DNA from: Hyphodiscus hymeniophilus
Taxonomy: Eukaryota; Ascomycota; Leotiomycetes; Helotiales; Hyphodiscaceae
Length of the DNA stretch: 64,000 nt
Direction: 5' to 3'
Assembly (NCBI GenBank): GCA_016508695.1
Contig: VNKQ01000011.1
Span: forward strand, 1,364,001 to 1,428,000
Part shown: in pieces, positions 21,389 to 32,476 of the stretch
Position numbering within the stretch: the stretch's first letter is position 1
How the letters are laid out: every line of letters starts with the position of its first letter
Notes under the pieces: model-generated
The model's database searches: none
Told to the model about the DNA's origin: nothing
What the model saw: the letters and a program-made list of their open reading frames with translations, nothing else
Made by a program: the position numbers and the translations under genes

Positions 21389-23034
21389 TCATTCCTGGGT
21401 AGCCGTTCTCGTCTTGATGCGGAATGTGTCCCTCAACCGGCCCGTCAGTCTTGCTCTCCTGCTTGGTTCCTCGGCATCCTCGGCGACTCCCTCAGCCAAT
21501 TCTCCTTCCTGCTGCGAATGTTCTCTTAGACGTCTAAGTGCAGCAATTCGCTCGTCTGCAGGCGCATGTCGAAGCCTGTTCAAATCTAAGAACCGAGACA
21601 CTCGTCGGTGTTGTTGGTTATTCGATGCATCGTTACTCCCTGCTGTGGTTTCTGCTGCGGTATCTGCTTGCTGGTCGCTGCCTTCATTGACGGCCAGAGG
21701 AGGAGGAAGTTCGGAGCCTTCTGCCGTAGGGGAGATTGGTTCGGCACTTTCGGATTGTACGGGACGAAGATCGTGACGACTACTTGGATTAGAATATGTA
21801 TGAGAGGGACAATATATGAGCTTACCATAATGGACAAGTTCCAGAGACATTCAATAGCCAAGGATCGATACAGGCGGGATGGTACTTGTGGTGACAAGGC
21901 AACACGCGAACGTCCTCACCAGTGGTGAAATCCTCGGTGCAGATCGAACATCCCAACTCTGCTTCTTTTGGAGCAGCTTCTTGGCCGCTGTGGACAGACT
22001 CGGCTTGTGCGGCCCCCAGTCCCGACTCCTCCGTCCCTGAAGTGGATGACGCCGTCTTCGTATCTTCGTTCCCAGTGTGAGCATTTTCAGTAACGGCCTC
22101 AGTGGTGTTATGCACACTTGTAGTTCCGTCTGCTAGCTCGATATCCCGGCTTCCCGGCTTTACCGGTTCTGGGTCACCAAATTTGACGATAGGAAGAGTC
22201 TCAAGCATTGCTCTCGCAAGTCCTTTCGCCCGACTTTGCCTCGGTCTCCCGGCAACACCGGTTCGAGGTCCATATCTCTCTGGATGTCTGTGGGCACGAA
22301 AAGCGCCCGTGGCAATGATGATTAGGAACAGTAGCGTGATGATACCAGTGATGCTGTAGAGAATGCTCATAGCAACCGCTGTAGTAGGAGCCGGTCCACC
22401 AGCGTTGTTGGTCGCAGGACCTGAACTCGAGTTTGAAGCAACCTGTCCATGTAAAGGCCTTGCCTGAACGGCCTTCAACAATGCAATTGATTGCTCAACC
22501 GAGGTCATTGTATAGATAGTCGACGACGGGAACTGCCCACTGAGGTTACATTCTTGGGATGTCGTACTGTACAGTATAATACCCTTCGGTTTTACACGGC
22601 CTGCAGCTTCTACCACTTGTGTTGGATCGATATTCGAGGATTGAATATTTGGATCGCAGCTGATGTAGGAGATGTCCTCCGTGGAGGCATTGTTCTGATT
22701 CGAGGGGTCGATCAGCTGGATGGTTCCGGCGAATTGTGTTTGCTGTGAGCACAATGTTAGTCTTCTGTATGCCAGCGGCGATCCGACGAGTGGGGATACG
22801 AACAGCAACAACACCTGCATTTCCTCCTAGGCCGACATTCGCCGTCAGAGGAGCAATGTTGAACACACTCGGGTTGAGGGTTGCATCTCCAGTGACGGTC
22901 AACTGGGTGAAGATGCTTTCTGAGGTCGGCAAAGTTGCATTCGAAGGCTGGACGACTTGACCGGAGACCAGGGCGGCAAGAAGCAGTAGGGATAAGAGGT
23001 AGGCCATGGACCTCGCAACGATCGACGTCGCCAT
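21389..23034 (-). CDS. Membrane-anchored RING-H2 E3 ubiquitin ligase
   Basis: Three exons, 23034-22804, 22742-21826 and 21779-21389, give 512 aa; the introns (61 bp GTTCGT...ACAG with CTAAC branch; 46 bp GTAAGC...GTAG) keep frame. Layout: signal peptide (MAYLLSLLLLAALVSGQ), a luminal domain of about 190 residues with Asn-glycosylation sites, like the PA-TM-RING class, one transmembrane helix (SILYSITGIITLLFLIII, about 225), then a cytosolic RING-H2 (CSICTEDF...CHHKYHPACIDPW...CPLCRHDL, about 345-395). The second intron falls inside the CPLC knuckle. A Glu/Ala/Arg-rich tail follows. Role by family: ubiquitination from endomembranes, with vacuole- or Golgi-associated substrates; the target is unknown. 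I started at ATSIV's ATG (23034); an upstream ATG at 23064 adds 10 residues. Confidence 0.88.
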
Positions 23035-25376
23035 GTCGGGATGGAAAGAAAATGAAATCAACAAATGTCCTCCTTCAGTCGTCCCTCACATGTCCAGGAA
23101 TGAAGTCTGCGAATGTGTTCCCTTAAGTCTCGTGGGTTGTGAAACTGGGACGTTTTGAATGTTGTCGATAGTCGATTAGCGTACAATGCGATCTCGGCAG
23201 AAACGGAAGCGGAGGGGGTGGGCTCTGTGTGTGAGGGAACACTAATAAACACTGATGTAATGTAATACTTTGACAGACGTTTTTGACGTGGGAGATAGGA
23301 TGGAGTTGAAGAGATCCGAGCGATAGATCGAATGAATTAGGAATTAGGAATCAAATGTCGAGTCGGGGGGCGAGAGTAAATAACAAATACGAACTAGTAC
23401 TGTGCGGCATGAGGTGTGGTCTTTATTGGGTTGCACGGAATGGGAATGGAGGAGAAGGGAATTTGGATGCATCCTTTGGGTGTCTTGCTCTGCTATGCTA
23501 CAGTATGCTATGCTGATACCATGGCCCAGCCATACCATACTAGCATTGCGTCGTGTCGGTACTTTCTCATCCCGTCCGTTTCTTCTTCTGCCTCCCCTCT
23601 CCTCCCACCAGTTTCCCCTTCCGGGCCCTTCTTCCCTTCTCCCCTTCTCCCCACGAATGAGCGAGTGTCGTTTACGGAGAATACGTACTCAGCAGTGCGA
23701 ACAGCCCCAAAGCAGTCCCAAGTGAGGAAAGACTTGGGACGGTTAGTCTTTGTTTGCAACCACCCGCGCGGATGGAGAAGTCGGATGGAGAGTCTTAGGT
23801 GAGTATTGACTAAGAATGGGAATTGGATCATGATTGAAATCATATTAATTCACTACTCATCCTTCAATTCATTCGTCGTTTGTTGTCCATGAAGCGTATC
23901 AGCGTATTCGCATCTACATTCGTACGGGGATCTCTGTTGATCTTGCACTGCCCGCTTACTCGAGTACGTACAGTAGCACGAGAGAGGTAGAGGAACACTG
24001 GGTCCTGGGGCCGTGATGAACTGCAGTCTGCAGGTACTCGAAAGCCTTACATATATCACGACCGTCATGAAGAGGCCGCTACCATCCTAGAAGAACCCTT
24101 TGCCACTCCCTCGGCGGGATCGCCTTGGAGGCTTTGAAGGGCGTCTCGACTCTCGACGCTTGGAACCAAACCCCCTTGGTTCATATCCAATGAGCTGTGT
24201 TCCTAAACGACCACTCCACACATTTTCTCCCCCAGCCCCGTCAATTGGAAGCTTTGGAATCACTTTCCAGAAAACTGTCAGCAGCAAGCGCATGCCACCA
24301 GGTGCCTACTTATTTAGTACTCAGCCACCATCGCATACTGGTGCGAGCTCGTGCGAGGCCCGCATCGAGACATCTCCGTCATTATTTGTGTTTGACGTTC
24401 CCCAGTCTTTTCAGTGCAAGACGTTTTGAGCGATTGTATTGTTCCCACCAGCTCGGGATGCTCGGCCTTTGGCGTCCTTGTGTACTCGTCACGCAGCATG
24501 TCCTCTGCAGCATCCCATCGATAAGGTTATTACGGTCGCACCTACAGAGATTCCGGGTCCGACCACGGGGACAGTTTTGTTCCATCTCAAGAGCTGTCGT
24601 ATAGCGACTGTGGGATTGAGGATGGCTGTTATCTCATAAACCAATCTCGGCATCGAGAACTCGACCGTCGGGAAATATCACCTTTTGGCATCATGGAAAG
24701 TTCCGTGCCAAATTTACACTGTCTACGGAGTACTCCAGACTTTATCTTGGTGTGGAAAATCATGCACGTGAGACGGATCACGTGGATATGTACGACATAT
24801 ACCTATAGTTACTCTTGTTCTCATTCTACGACGAAGTCTTTAAGTTGTTTGCTCTCATTCAAGATGATGGTTGCGATCACCTGAAGCGTTTCATCTGAGT
24901 CTATTGGGAGGCGAAGCTTTATGTTGTGAACGCTCGGCCAAGAGCATTACTCGAGCATGAAAGCGCCCCATCAACCGCAGTGGTTGACCTCACGATTCGA
25001 CCGAGACAGCTCCTCTCTCTTCTCTTTCCCGATCTCGATATGTTTTCATCACTCAGTCTCCAGCACAATGCTAGCGAAGAGCTGAACTGCGATATCTAGG
25101 AGCGTCGTCGCCCCAGTGCGTGTATGACCTACGATTACGTGTGAGATGATCCGGAGGATATTCTCAAGGGAGCAGAGACTGTCGATTGCATACGTCGGAT
25201 GCTGTAGTAAGGGAAGAGGCGTTGTAGTTGGGCAACGCGAAGACTTGGTTGATATTACATGTCTGGATCAATTTCTCGGGGTATGACCTCGAAAAGCAAG
25301 GATCTAGATCGTGAATATAATCCCTGGTCACACGATGCACAATCACAAGATTTGATGAACGGTTTGAATTCATGCC
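23035..25376. other. Gene-poor 2.3-kb intergenic stretch
   Basis: No convincing gene on either strand. A pyrimidine-rich tract at about 23570-23650 produces long apparent frames in several phases. A GGAGTACTCC palindrome is at 24727-24736. The region must contain the promoter of the RING gene and the terminator of rad57. Confidence 0.45.
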
Positions 25377-26923
25377 TCACGCCTCCATCTCTTCATCATC
25401 TCCATCACCATTTTTTTTCTTCGCCCTCAAGCCATCACCCCTAATCTCAAATTCCACAGCATCATCGAGCCCCGGTCCACTAACAGCAGCATGCGGCGCA
25501 AACACGACCTTCATCCAACGTCTCCATTTCCTCAGAACGGGCTCGCCCCTATCATTATCCTCATCTGCGACCAATCCAGGTCCATAGACCGGCCTCTTGA
25601 TCAGTGCTATCCGACATGAAATCTGCGTCGTCCATATCAGGCCCAGACTTGGAGTTTTCATGTTCTGGATTGTGAGATGAGAGGGATGTGGATCATCGCC
25701 CCAACCGGTGAACCAGCGCTGTTGATGGTCCAGGTTCAAGGCGTCAGTAGTGGAAACGGGAATCGATTGAAGAGGTAATCCAAGCTCTGGTATTACTGAT
25801 GCTATAGAGCTCGAGGGCATCCCACCGCTTCTCCTAGCTAAAGGGCTGCTCTGCATAGCTCTATCTGACTGTCAGTCAAATAGGTAAAAAATTTGTGAGG
25901 AATATGGCGAGGTTGAAGATATCCCAAAATAATTAATAAGGACGAGTAATTGGAAAATCCCGAAAGGTGTCGAAATGTTCAAAATGTTCAAAAGATCGTG
26001 AGGAAGCGGTATCATACCTGTTTAATACTGGGCTATTGCTTCCACCACTCGAGAATCTATCTGCGACCTGGTTCGCAACTACAATGGCTATGTTCCCCTC
26101 CTTCGCAAGGGTCCTTAATAAATGACCCAATTTCACCAATTCGGATGAACGCTGTCCCATGTTCGCTCCACTGCTTGAAACTGCGCCTGGACGTTCAAAC
26201 TCTGCTCTGTAATTTGCTGCCACGGAATCGAGGATAATGAGACGGATGCCATGTCTGCGAATCGCCACGGGGACTTGGAAGCGTAGAATATGGTCTTGGG
26301 ATTCGAGATCGGGTGTCAAGATGCTGATTACTGAGTCGAGAGAGGGTTTCGGATCCGCTGCTATCAGGGCAGGATGTGAGCGTAGGAGTTGGGAGAGTCG
26401 GGTTGTTGGTAGGGCACTCTCAGTGGATATGTAAAGAACGCTGCTGGATAGACCATGCGGAGAGGGCAGCTGTGCAGAGAGGAGAAGCGTAAGAAGGAAT
26501 TGTGTTTTCCCTGCACCGCTTGGGAATAAGTCAGAGACCAGGCCTGTAAAGAGGAGTAGGGACTTACCTCTCGCCAGTCACTTCAGTGATATACCCAGTC
26601 GGTATGCCACCACCTAATGCGGCATCAAGCTCTTGATCCAATGTGCTGATCGTGTCCCATGAATTGAAGAGATCCTTCCCTGGTCGTTGCAATGGCGTAC
26701 TCTCCAAATTATCAGATACTCCCAAACTAGTGTGGAGGGCCTCGAGGACGGCGTTGCAAAGTCGCTTTAAGTCGAGTAAGGGAAGTTGAGCACGCTTCGC
26801 AATTTCAACGACGTCGAGAGTGACTAGATCCGCGGTGGTGATCAGGTTCTTCTCCAGCGATAGTAGGAGACGGACATACTGCTGGGTCTGAAATCCTGGC
26901 AGGATAACACCGAGGTCAGTCAT
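25377..26923 (-). CDS. rad57: DNA repair protein Rad57 (Rad51 paralogue)
   Basis: Three exons, 26923-26568, 26518-26018 and 25860-25377, give 446 aa in frame (introns GTAAGT...CAAG and GTATGA...ATAG). The start MTDLGVILPGF is chosen over an upstream non-ATG extension. An N-terminal helical domain (SLEKNLITTADL...IAKRAQLPLLDLKRLCNAV) precedes the RecA-like ATPase core: Walker A GESGAGKTQ at about 117-125, with its Ser codon split by intron 1, and Walker B LIILDSVAA near 215. The QVADRF block follows. The C-terminus is acidic and Lys-rich. Rad57 pairs with Rad55 to promote Rad51 filament assembly in homologous recombination. An ACGCGT site lies 80 bp upstream. Confidence 0.93.
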
Positions 26924-27002
26924 TGGGAGGCATGTGGAATGTCCCAATCTTTGTGGACAAATAAATGGAGGTCAAAATGGAGGGCGCAATGGCGGGGAAA
27001 AA

Positions 27003-27008
27003 ACGCGT
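27003..27008. promoter_or_regulatory. MCB-type ACGCGT site upstream of rad57
   Basis: ACGCGT, the binding core of MBF (Mbp1/Swi6, Res1/2-Cdc10), lies 80-85 bp upstream of the rad57 ATG. The hexamer also occurs elsewhere in the window by chance (for example near 38091 and 41904), so position is the only support. Confidence 0.35.
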
Positions 27009-27343
27009 AGGCACGTATTAGGCTTGTCGCTTAGGGGCAGCAGCCCCTGAATTCCAGAGGCTCAATTATGTTTGGATGTTGTGGAGTCGTCTTGCCTCCA
27101 AGGATGTTTTCCCGCCACGGTACTTCAAATAATCATAAATCCCAATCAGTTCTACTTAAGTAGCTAATCCCCGATCATTAACTTGCTCCTCGTCACCAGA
27201 CCCTCTATTGAGTGAAATTATTCAATTTGTTCCGCACTCGACTCTAGTACCTAAGTGGAGAGGGTCAAATGCCTAGGAAAGTCAAATGTCAGTATTCATA
27301 GGTTGACTCTTGCGAAAATATCTCGAAATATGCGCAAGTACTT

Positions 27344-28958
27344 CTAAATCCTCAATACATCCTTGTATCCAAGCTCAGCTTCCGCTTCGATCTCCACTAA
27401 AAACTCGTCCCCAATTAACCCAGACACCACAAGCGTATTCGTAGGTCTTATACCCACACAATGAAACGCCCACCCATGCGCCAAAGAAACCTCCTCGCAA
27501 TCTTCCTCCCTCCGTATGTGAATCCTTGTCCTCACGACATCAGCTAACGATCCCCCGAGAGCTTGAAGCGACCGCGAGATGATATCGATTGCAGCGACAG
27601 TTTGACTTCGCACACTCTTCCCCCTAGGACAGGTATTGAAGTAATTGGAGAGTTTGCCGTCGTGCCTGAGACTCGAATGATACTCCCTGTTCTGACCGCT
27701 CGGGAATATGATGCAAGGGGTTCCCATGGACTTCCAGAGCTGTACTCAATCCGCTTTCCTTCTGCTATAGCTTTAGAAATCTGGGAATGTTGTTTGAGGT
27801 TTGTAAGGTGATGGCTGAGATCGCCTGACGCTGTGAGGTATGGTGCTCTGCGGTACTCATCCCCACAATCTCCTGGGATGTCAGTAAGATTCTCTTGAGC
27901 ATTCGATATAAGTGCTCGATCTTCTTCGTCCAGTGAGAACGAGAATGCTGAAAGATTGCTCGTGGTGTATTTGTCCGATTCTGTTGATAACCGAGAACCT
28001 ACGATCACAGCTCCAACTGCAGGTAGATCAAGCACATGTCGGGTAGCTACCGCAGCGATCGACACACTGTGTTTCCTTGCAATAGAGTCCAATGTTTGCA
28101 AGACGGTTTGATAGCAAGTCCACCCACCAACAGCGTTGATGAAACGAAGGTACTTCCTCAAACTCCAGTTCAACGACTCAAGATCCGTGGGCTCGGGTTG
28201 GCCTAGCCATTTTTCACTCAGAAATCCGCCAAGAAGTGTCCCGTAGGCAAGTATCTTGACTGAATGCTCGAGGCAAACTGAGGTCAATCGATTGCGCACG
28301 AGCCGACGATCGATTACGGAACAAGAGACCTGGTTCGTCGCTATTGGAAGTCCTGAGTTGAGGAGAAGCTCTAAATGTGCTGCATCGACGTTGGTCAGCC
28401 CAATATGTTGGATTTTCCCAAGCTCATGCAACGTGCGGAGGTGAAAGAGATTGTGGATATAGGTGTCGTCGGAATAGTCCCATACATGGTATTGCATGAG
28501 TGCTATTTGTCTCTGACCCATACGTGTCAAAGCTAGGTTAACAGCCTCTTCAGCTTGCTGGAAGGTCTTGATACCATTTTCTGCAGGGCACCACTTTGTA
28601 AATGCTATCATCCTTTGTTGGGAGACTCGGTGATGATGCCCAACGACGAGTTCTATGGTTCCTTAGATTGTAGACCGAGGTGAACTATGACTGAGAAACT
28701 AACCAGCGTCGCCGTAATGATCGGCCATGTCAAAGCAATCAAGTCCAGATGAGATTCTAGAACCTTATTAGCAAGACGAACGTACAGCACGATGAGAAAG
28801 CCGAACAGAGAGTCCATTGCCGCCGTAGCCACATCGAGATCCACATGTTTGTCATGACCGCCAGCAAGCTGCCACAGACCCGAGATCATGCGAGGAACCT
28901 CAAGAGTCTTTCCAATCAAAACCTTCTCTGGTTGTGACAGGAACGTTAAAGAAGACAT
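27344..28958 (-). CDS. Aldo-keto reductase fused to a RidA-like domain, with a one-base frame break
   Basis: Exons 28958-28807, 28756-28704 and 28661-27344; the 50-bp (GTTCGG, branch CTAAT) and 42-bp (GTTAGT) introns restore ISSGLDCFDMADHYGDA and then GHHHRVSQQRM. The N-terminal about 320 residues are an aldo-keto reductase: the LDCFDMADHYGDA catalytic block, the IGLTN and GSR motifs of NADP binding. The C-terminal about 140 residues are a RidA/YjgF fold (RTGSIIRVSGTTA...RSQTVAAIDIISRSLQALGGSLADVVRTRIHI). RidA proteins hydrolyse reactive imines/enamines. The reading frame changes at a run of five C (27620-27624; G on the coding strand): exon total is 1523 nt, one short of a multiple of three, and one extra G would make 507 aa. 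No intron can explain it without removing the RidA core. Either a sequencing error or a real frameshift. Confidence 0.8.
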
Positions 28959-30294
28959 GATGCAATCACTTGAGGCTCATGGCATGTACGAGCCAGCGAT
29001 GTCACGAAACTGCTTTCTCAACCTGGAAGACAACAAGAATCAATGGCAAAGTACACCGAAGCATTAATCAACTCGAAGTAGATTTTCATGCATACTTGCT
29101 ATTTCTCTTGCCGATACACTTACATCGACCAAATTATTTGGTACGTTGAAGAGTGAGCGTTCGATCGGAGGACTTTCGTGTGGATTCGATATCCGCACTC
29201 CTGGTTTTACTCAACCCACGACTGTCACCATCTCAAAATCGACACCTCCTCTCGTCTCTTGAAGCCACACCCTCACCCTTACCCTCTCTCTTTCGCTGCA
29301 GCAAGTGCATACCGCCGGCCACGAGAAGGATATAGAGAATACTCGGAGCTCGTGTGCGACCTAGTACCCACCTTCCTGGCTTTGTTAAAGCTTAGTCCAT
29401 CGCGTTGGGTAATGCTCAGGGATGGGATGGGGAAAGAAGAAGTATAATCAACTGCGCCTCTCCTTTGCCATCAGTTCGGTCTTTTGTTTCTCTCCCATCT
29501 ATTCAATCTCATATACCTGTTTAACAAGATGTGGATATCTTGTACCCTAGCTGCCGAGATCAGGCAATTCCCAAAAACGCTGGTTCTTTCCGTGGTTGGA
29601 TGCTGTCTAGTATGGTCAAAAGAGGATGACAAGGCTGCTTCCGACTGGGTATCTTGACCTTGAATCAATTCGTCTCGCCGTGTTTCTCTGAATAGCATGT
29701 GTCTGCACTCGTTGTGTTTCCTCTTCGATTCAGTTCAGCACCACCAAAATGCTCTCGTCTGTGATTTGGATTGCTCCCATTTTTCATTTTTTTTTTCAAT
29801 GAAGGTAGGGTGGGCTCATACTGCGTACATACTCCCCGGTCATACTGATCAATTTTTGAGTAGTGTGTGAGTGGCATGCTCTCGTTGCGCCGTTGCAGCT
29901 GGGGCTTCCATTTTGAAACGAAAGTACCACGACAAGAACGCAGACTCATCATTGTCCCGCGCCCACTACTCACTCAAGCGCTCTCGGAAACCTCCGTGAT
30001 CGCAAAAGCTCTCTCTTCAGTTTAAAAAAGCTACGCCAAATGCACCCGTTCCGCAGCAGGACTTTCACAAATCTAAGACTCCACAAGCATACCACAGAGC
30101 TTGCAGACATCACTATAATGTGGTACCTACCAGCGAGATTTCAAGCATTTAGGAAGCCCTATCTTCCAAACGAAACCTTCTTAGTATAGGTCACAAATTT
30201 GGAAGAACTGCCAACAGAGCTTGAGTCTCTTCGTTGACGACAAACAAGTCTGCTCCAACCAGTCTTACGCCAAACTTTAGCCAAACTCTAGCAG
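28959..30294. other. Intergenic, no supported gene
   Basis: Only short overlapping frames on both strands. A poly-T run near 29786 and pyrimidine-rich DNA at 29230-29290 are the only notable compositions. Confidence 0.45.
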
Positions 30295-30633
30295 ATGGTA
30301 TTTGAAGCACCTGCCGACTATGAGTATCTGGATCCACCATTACTACGCGTAAATCGAGAAGGCCCTAACAACCGTCATGGACTTATCAGTTTTCCATGAT
30401 CCGACGAAGCTGGGCTAGTATCGATGCCACTCTTGAAACCAGCGGATTCCGAGAGCAAGTCACTCCAACTTTATACGAACTATGAGACTCTTGGCCTCTC
30501 GATTACTCCCTTATACTCGAATGGTTCGGTGAATGGTCTCTTGGGAACTGGTTCATATCTGAATTTCCCCGAGTCTTCGATGGGCGATTGGAATCTTATA
30601 CAGCAATTTATGATCTCAGGATTGCATAGGTGA
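30295..30633 (+). pseudogene. Possible decayed ORF with one in-frame TGA
   Basis: A frame from ATG 30295 stays open for 112 codons to 30633 apart from a single TGA at 30397-30399. Its content is protein-like (APADYEYLDPPLLRVNREG; later LNFPESSMGDWNLIQQF). CGA to TGA is a typical C-to-T decay change. Coding-like text upstream (ELPTELESLR, about 30206-30235) is also interrupted by stops. I recognise no family. Chance openness cannot be excluded. Confidence 0.3.
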
Positions 30634-31211
30634 AATTCACAACTCGGAGTTGCCAGCCCGGGCTTACACGATGCTTCATAAGCCGAACGTGGTATCAAAA
30701 TATTTATCACTGCCAGATGGAAAACTAGTAATCAGGCACAGCATTTGTCTTCCCCCCTCTGTCCAAAAAGATTCGGAGTCAAGAGTCAGGACACTGTCGC
30801 ACGCTTAGCTCCTGCAGCCACACAATAGAAGTAAACCCTGAATTTGAAGATCTCCACCCTTTTACAATTATTTGACGCTCGGCTCGCGGATCTTGTGTCA
30901 CCAATTGCGCCGCTGCCGCTGCGGTAGTTTGATCGCGAGGCTGATCGGCTGCAAGGGGTCTTGGTCCCTGAGAGATGTCTCGATTTAGACGAATTTCGCA
31001 CTCCCAGAAGAAGCAAAACTCAGGTTGGTCGCTTACACTCGGCGAGAAGATTTGTTCGAAGCTTAATGGACGAGGAAGATAATCATGCTGTCAAGTCATG
31101 TCGATCTTCGTGCAGATACAATATCTTGCCCTTGTGTTCTCTATCTTCAACTTCTTCCCGTCTTGCGTTCTCTGTTCTCGTTACTCTACATTCAATGAGA
31201 AGTCTCCAGTC
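30634..31211. other. Upstream flank of the cell-surface protein gene
   Basis: No coding evidence beyond the in-frame leader from an upstream ATG at 31098, which adds 38 residues before the signal peptide and is probably 5' untranslated. Confidence 0.4.
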
Positions 31212-32185
31212 ATGTTATCAAACTTTCCTCTCATCTGGCTCTGCATCTTGCCAACTTTCATCTCAGCTAGCCAGGCTCCAGAAATTACCATTAGCCCAAG
31301 GCACTATGCCTTCCACCGCAAACACTTAAATCCCAGCCCAACGCCAGCTCCCTACCCCCATGGTCGCCTCCGCAGACAGTCCACCACTATCCAAAGGACG
31401 CTCCTAGCAGCTCCAGACCAAACCTGTGGATACTTCGGAGGAGCATCTGATCGTCCGTGGGGCTGCCAAGCAGGAAATTGTGTCTTTGCAACACCCACCC
31501 CTATCGTCAACATCTCCCTATCAGCAGGCCCAGGCAGTGTTCTCTGCTGTGATCCCTCAACAGGCTGTCCGTCGAGTCCTGGTCCAACGGCTTGCGTGGA
31601 TAATTATCAGAGTGGGGTCACAAAATCAATCAGTGGTTCGGCGGACCCTGGGATTTTGACTTGGTAAGTAGTCTTCCTCTATTTTGAAGGATTCCGTGTA
31701 GCAAACAATATTGGTAGGCGAGATAGTCTGGAAAAGTGGCTAATGAGAGAATGCACAGCACGTCAGGACTTTACATCTTTTGCAACACCGTCACATTCGC
31801 AACCCCGTTCATCTCCGCCTTCTTCTGCAACTACCTCTCCAACACCGAAGTCCTAAACGCAACGACAACATATGGAGGCCAAATCGCCCACGACTTCACA
31901 CATACGATACCCGTCTTCGCCGTATCTGTCACACCTACTACCTCCTCAGCCCTTTCAACCTCTGTCGTTTCTTCAATCAAAGTGTCGGCAACCGCGGCAG
32001 AGAGTAATCGAGAAGGAAAGGCGGTGGATGAAGGAGCTGTCATTGGGGGCGTCATTGGTGGAGTTGTCGGGCTGGCACTATTAACGGGGCTTGTATTGCT
32101 ATGTCTCAGGCGGAGGAAGGCGGGGGTCAATAAGGGGGAGATTAGATCGGGTAGTGAGGAGGCTGTTGTAAAGCCTAGAGCTTAA
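31212..32185 (+). CDS. Single-pass cell-surface protein, Cys-rich ectodomain
   Basis: Two exons, 31212-31663 and 31759-32185 (95-bp intron, GTAAGT donor, CTAAT branch, ACAG acceptor), give 292 aa. The join restores PGILTC|TSGLYIFC, as in similar fungal surface proteins. Layout: signal peptide (MLSNFPLIWLCILPTFISA), a dibasic RLRR site near 52, a Cys-rich ectodomain of about 170 residues (CGYFGG, GCQAGNC, LCCDPSTGC and others), a Ser/Thr stretch (about 210-235), one transmembrane helix (GAVIGGVIGGVVGLALLTGLVLLCL, near 245-270; shown for position only) and a short basic cytosolic tail with RRRK. The Gly-xxx-Gly helix and Ser/Thr stem recall fungal wall-stress sensor-like proteins, but no WSC motif is clear. 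Ligand unknown. Confidence 0.78.
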
Positions 32186-32476
32186 CTTTAGTCGCTCGAT
32201 GGTCAATGATTGGAGTTCTGATGTTGCGTGAGGTTGAACTGATCGCAATAGGTTTCTGGGTTAATAAGTTATTCGTATTTAAGTTGTTGGATGAAATTGC
32301 ATGATGACTGACTGGAAAGGAAATGATAGATGATATAATTAGATGTAATAATCACACTTCAAGAGGCTAATATTTACAACATGAGATGTATTCATTACTG
32401 TTCATGACCAAGACTCCATGTCCCGCAATAGCACACCTCGCTCATCATATCCAGACCAACATCCAGCACATACTCA
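32186..32476. other. Convergent 3' intergenic spacer
   Basis: AT-rich spacer of 291 bp between the converging surface-protein and mcl1 genes; it presumably holds both 3' ends. No clear polyadenylation motif is decisive. Confidence 0.4.

Noticed and set aside
27564..27690. Intron explaining the frame change in the AKR-RidA gene
   Set aside because: The only donor-acceptor pair (GTATCA to CCTAG) would remove the conserved IRVSGTTA core of the RidA domain.
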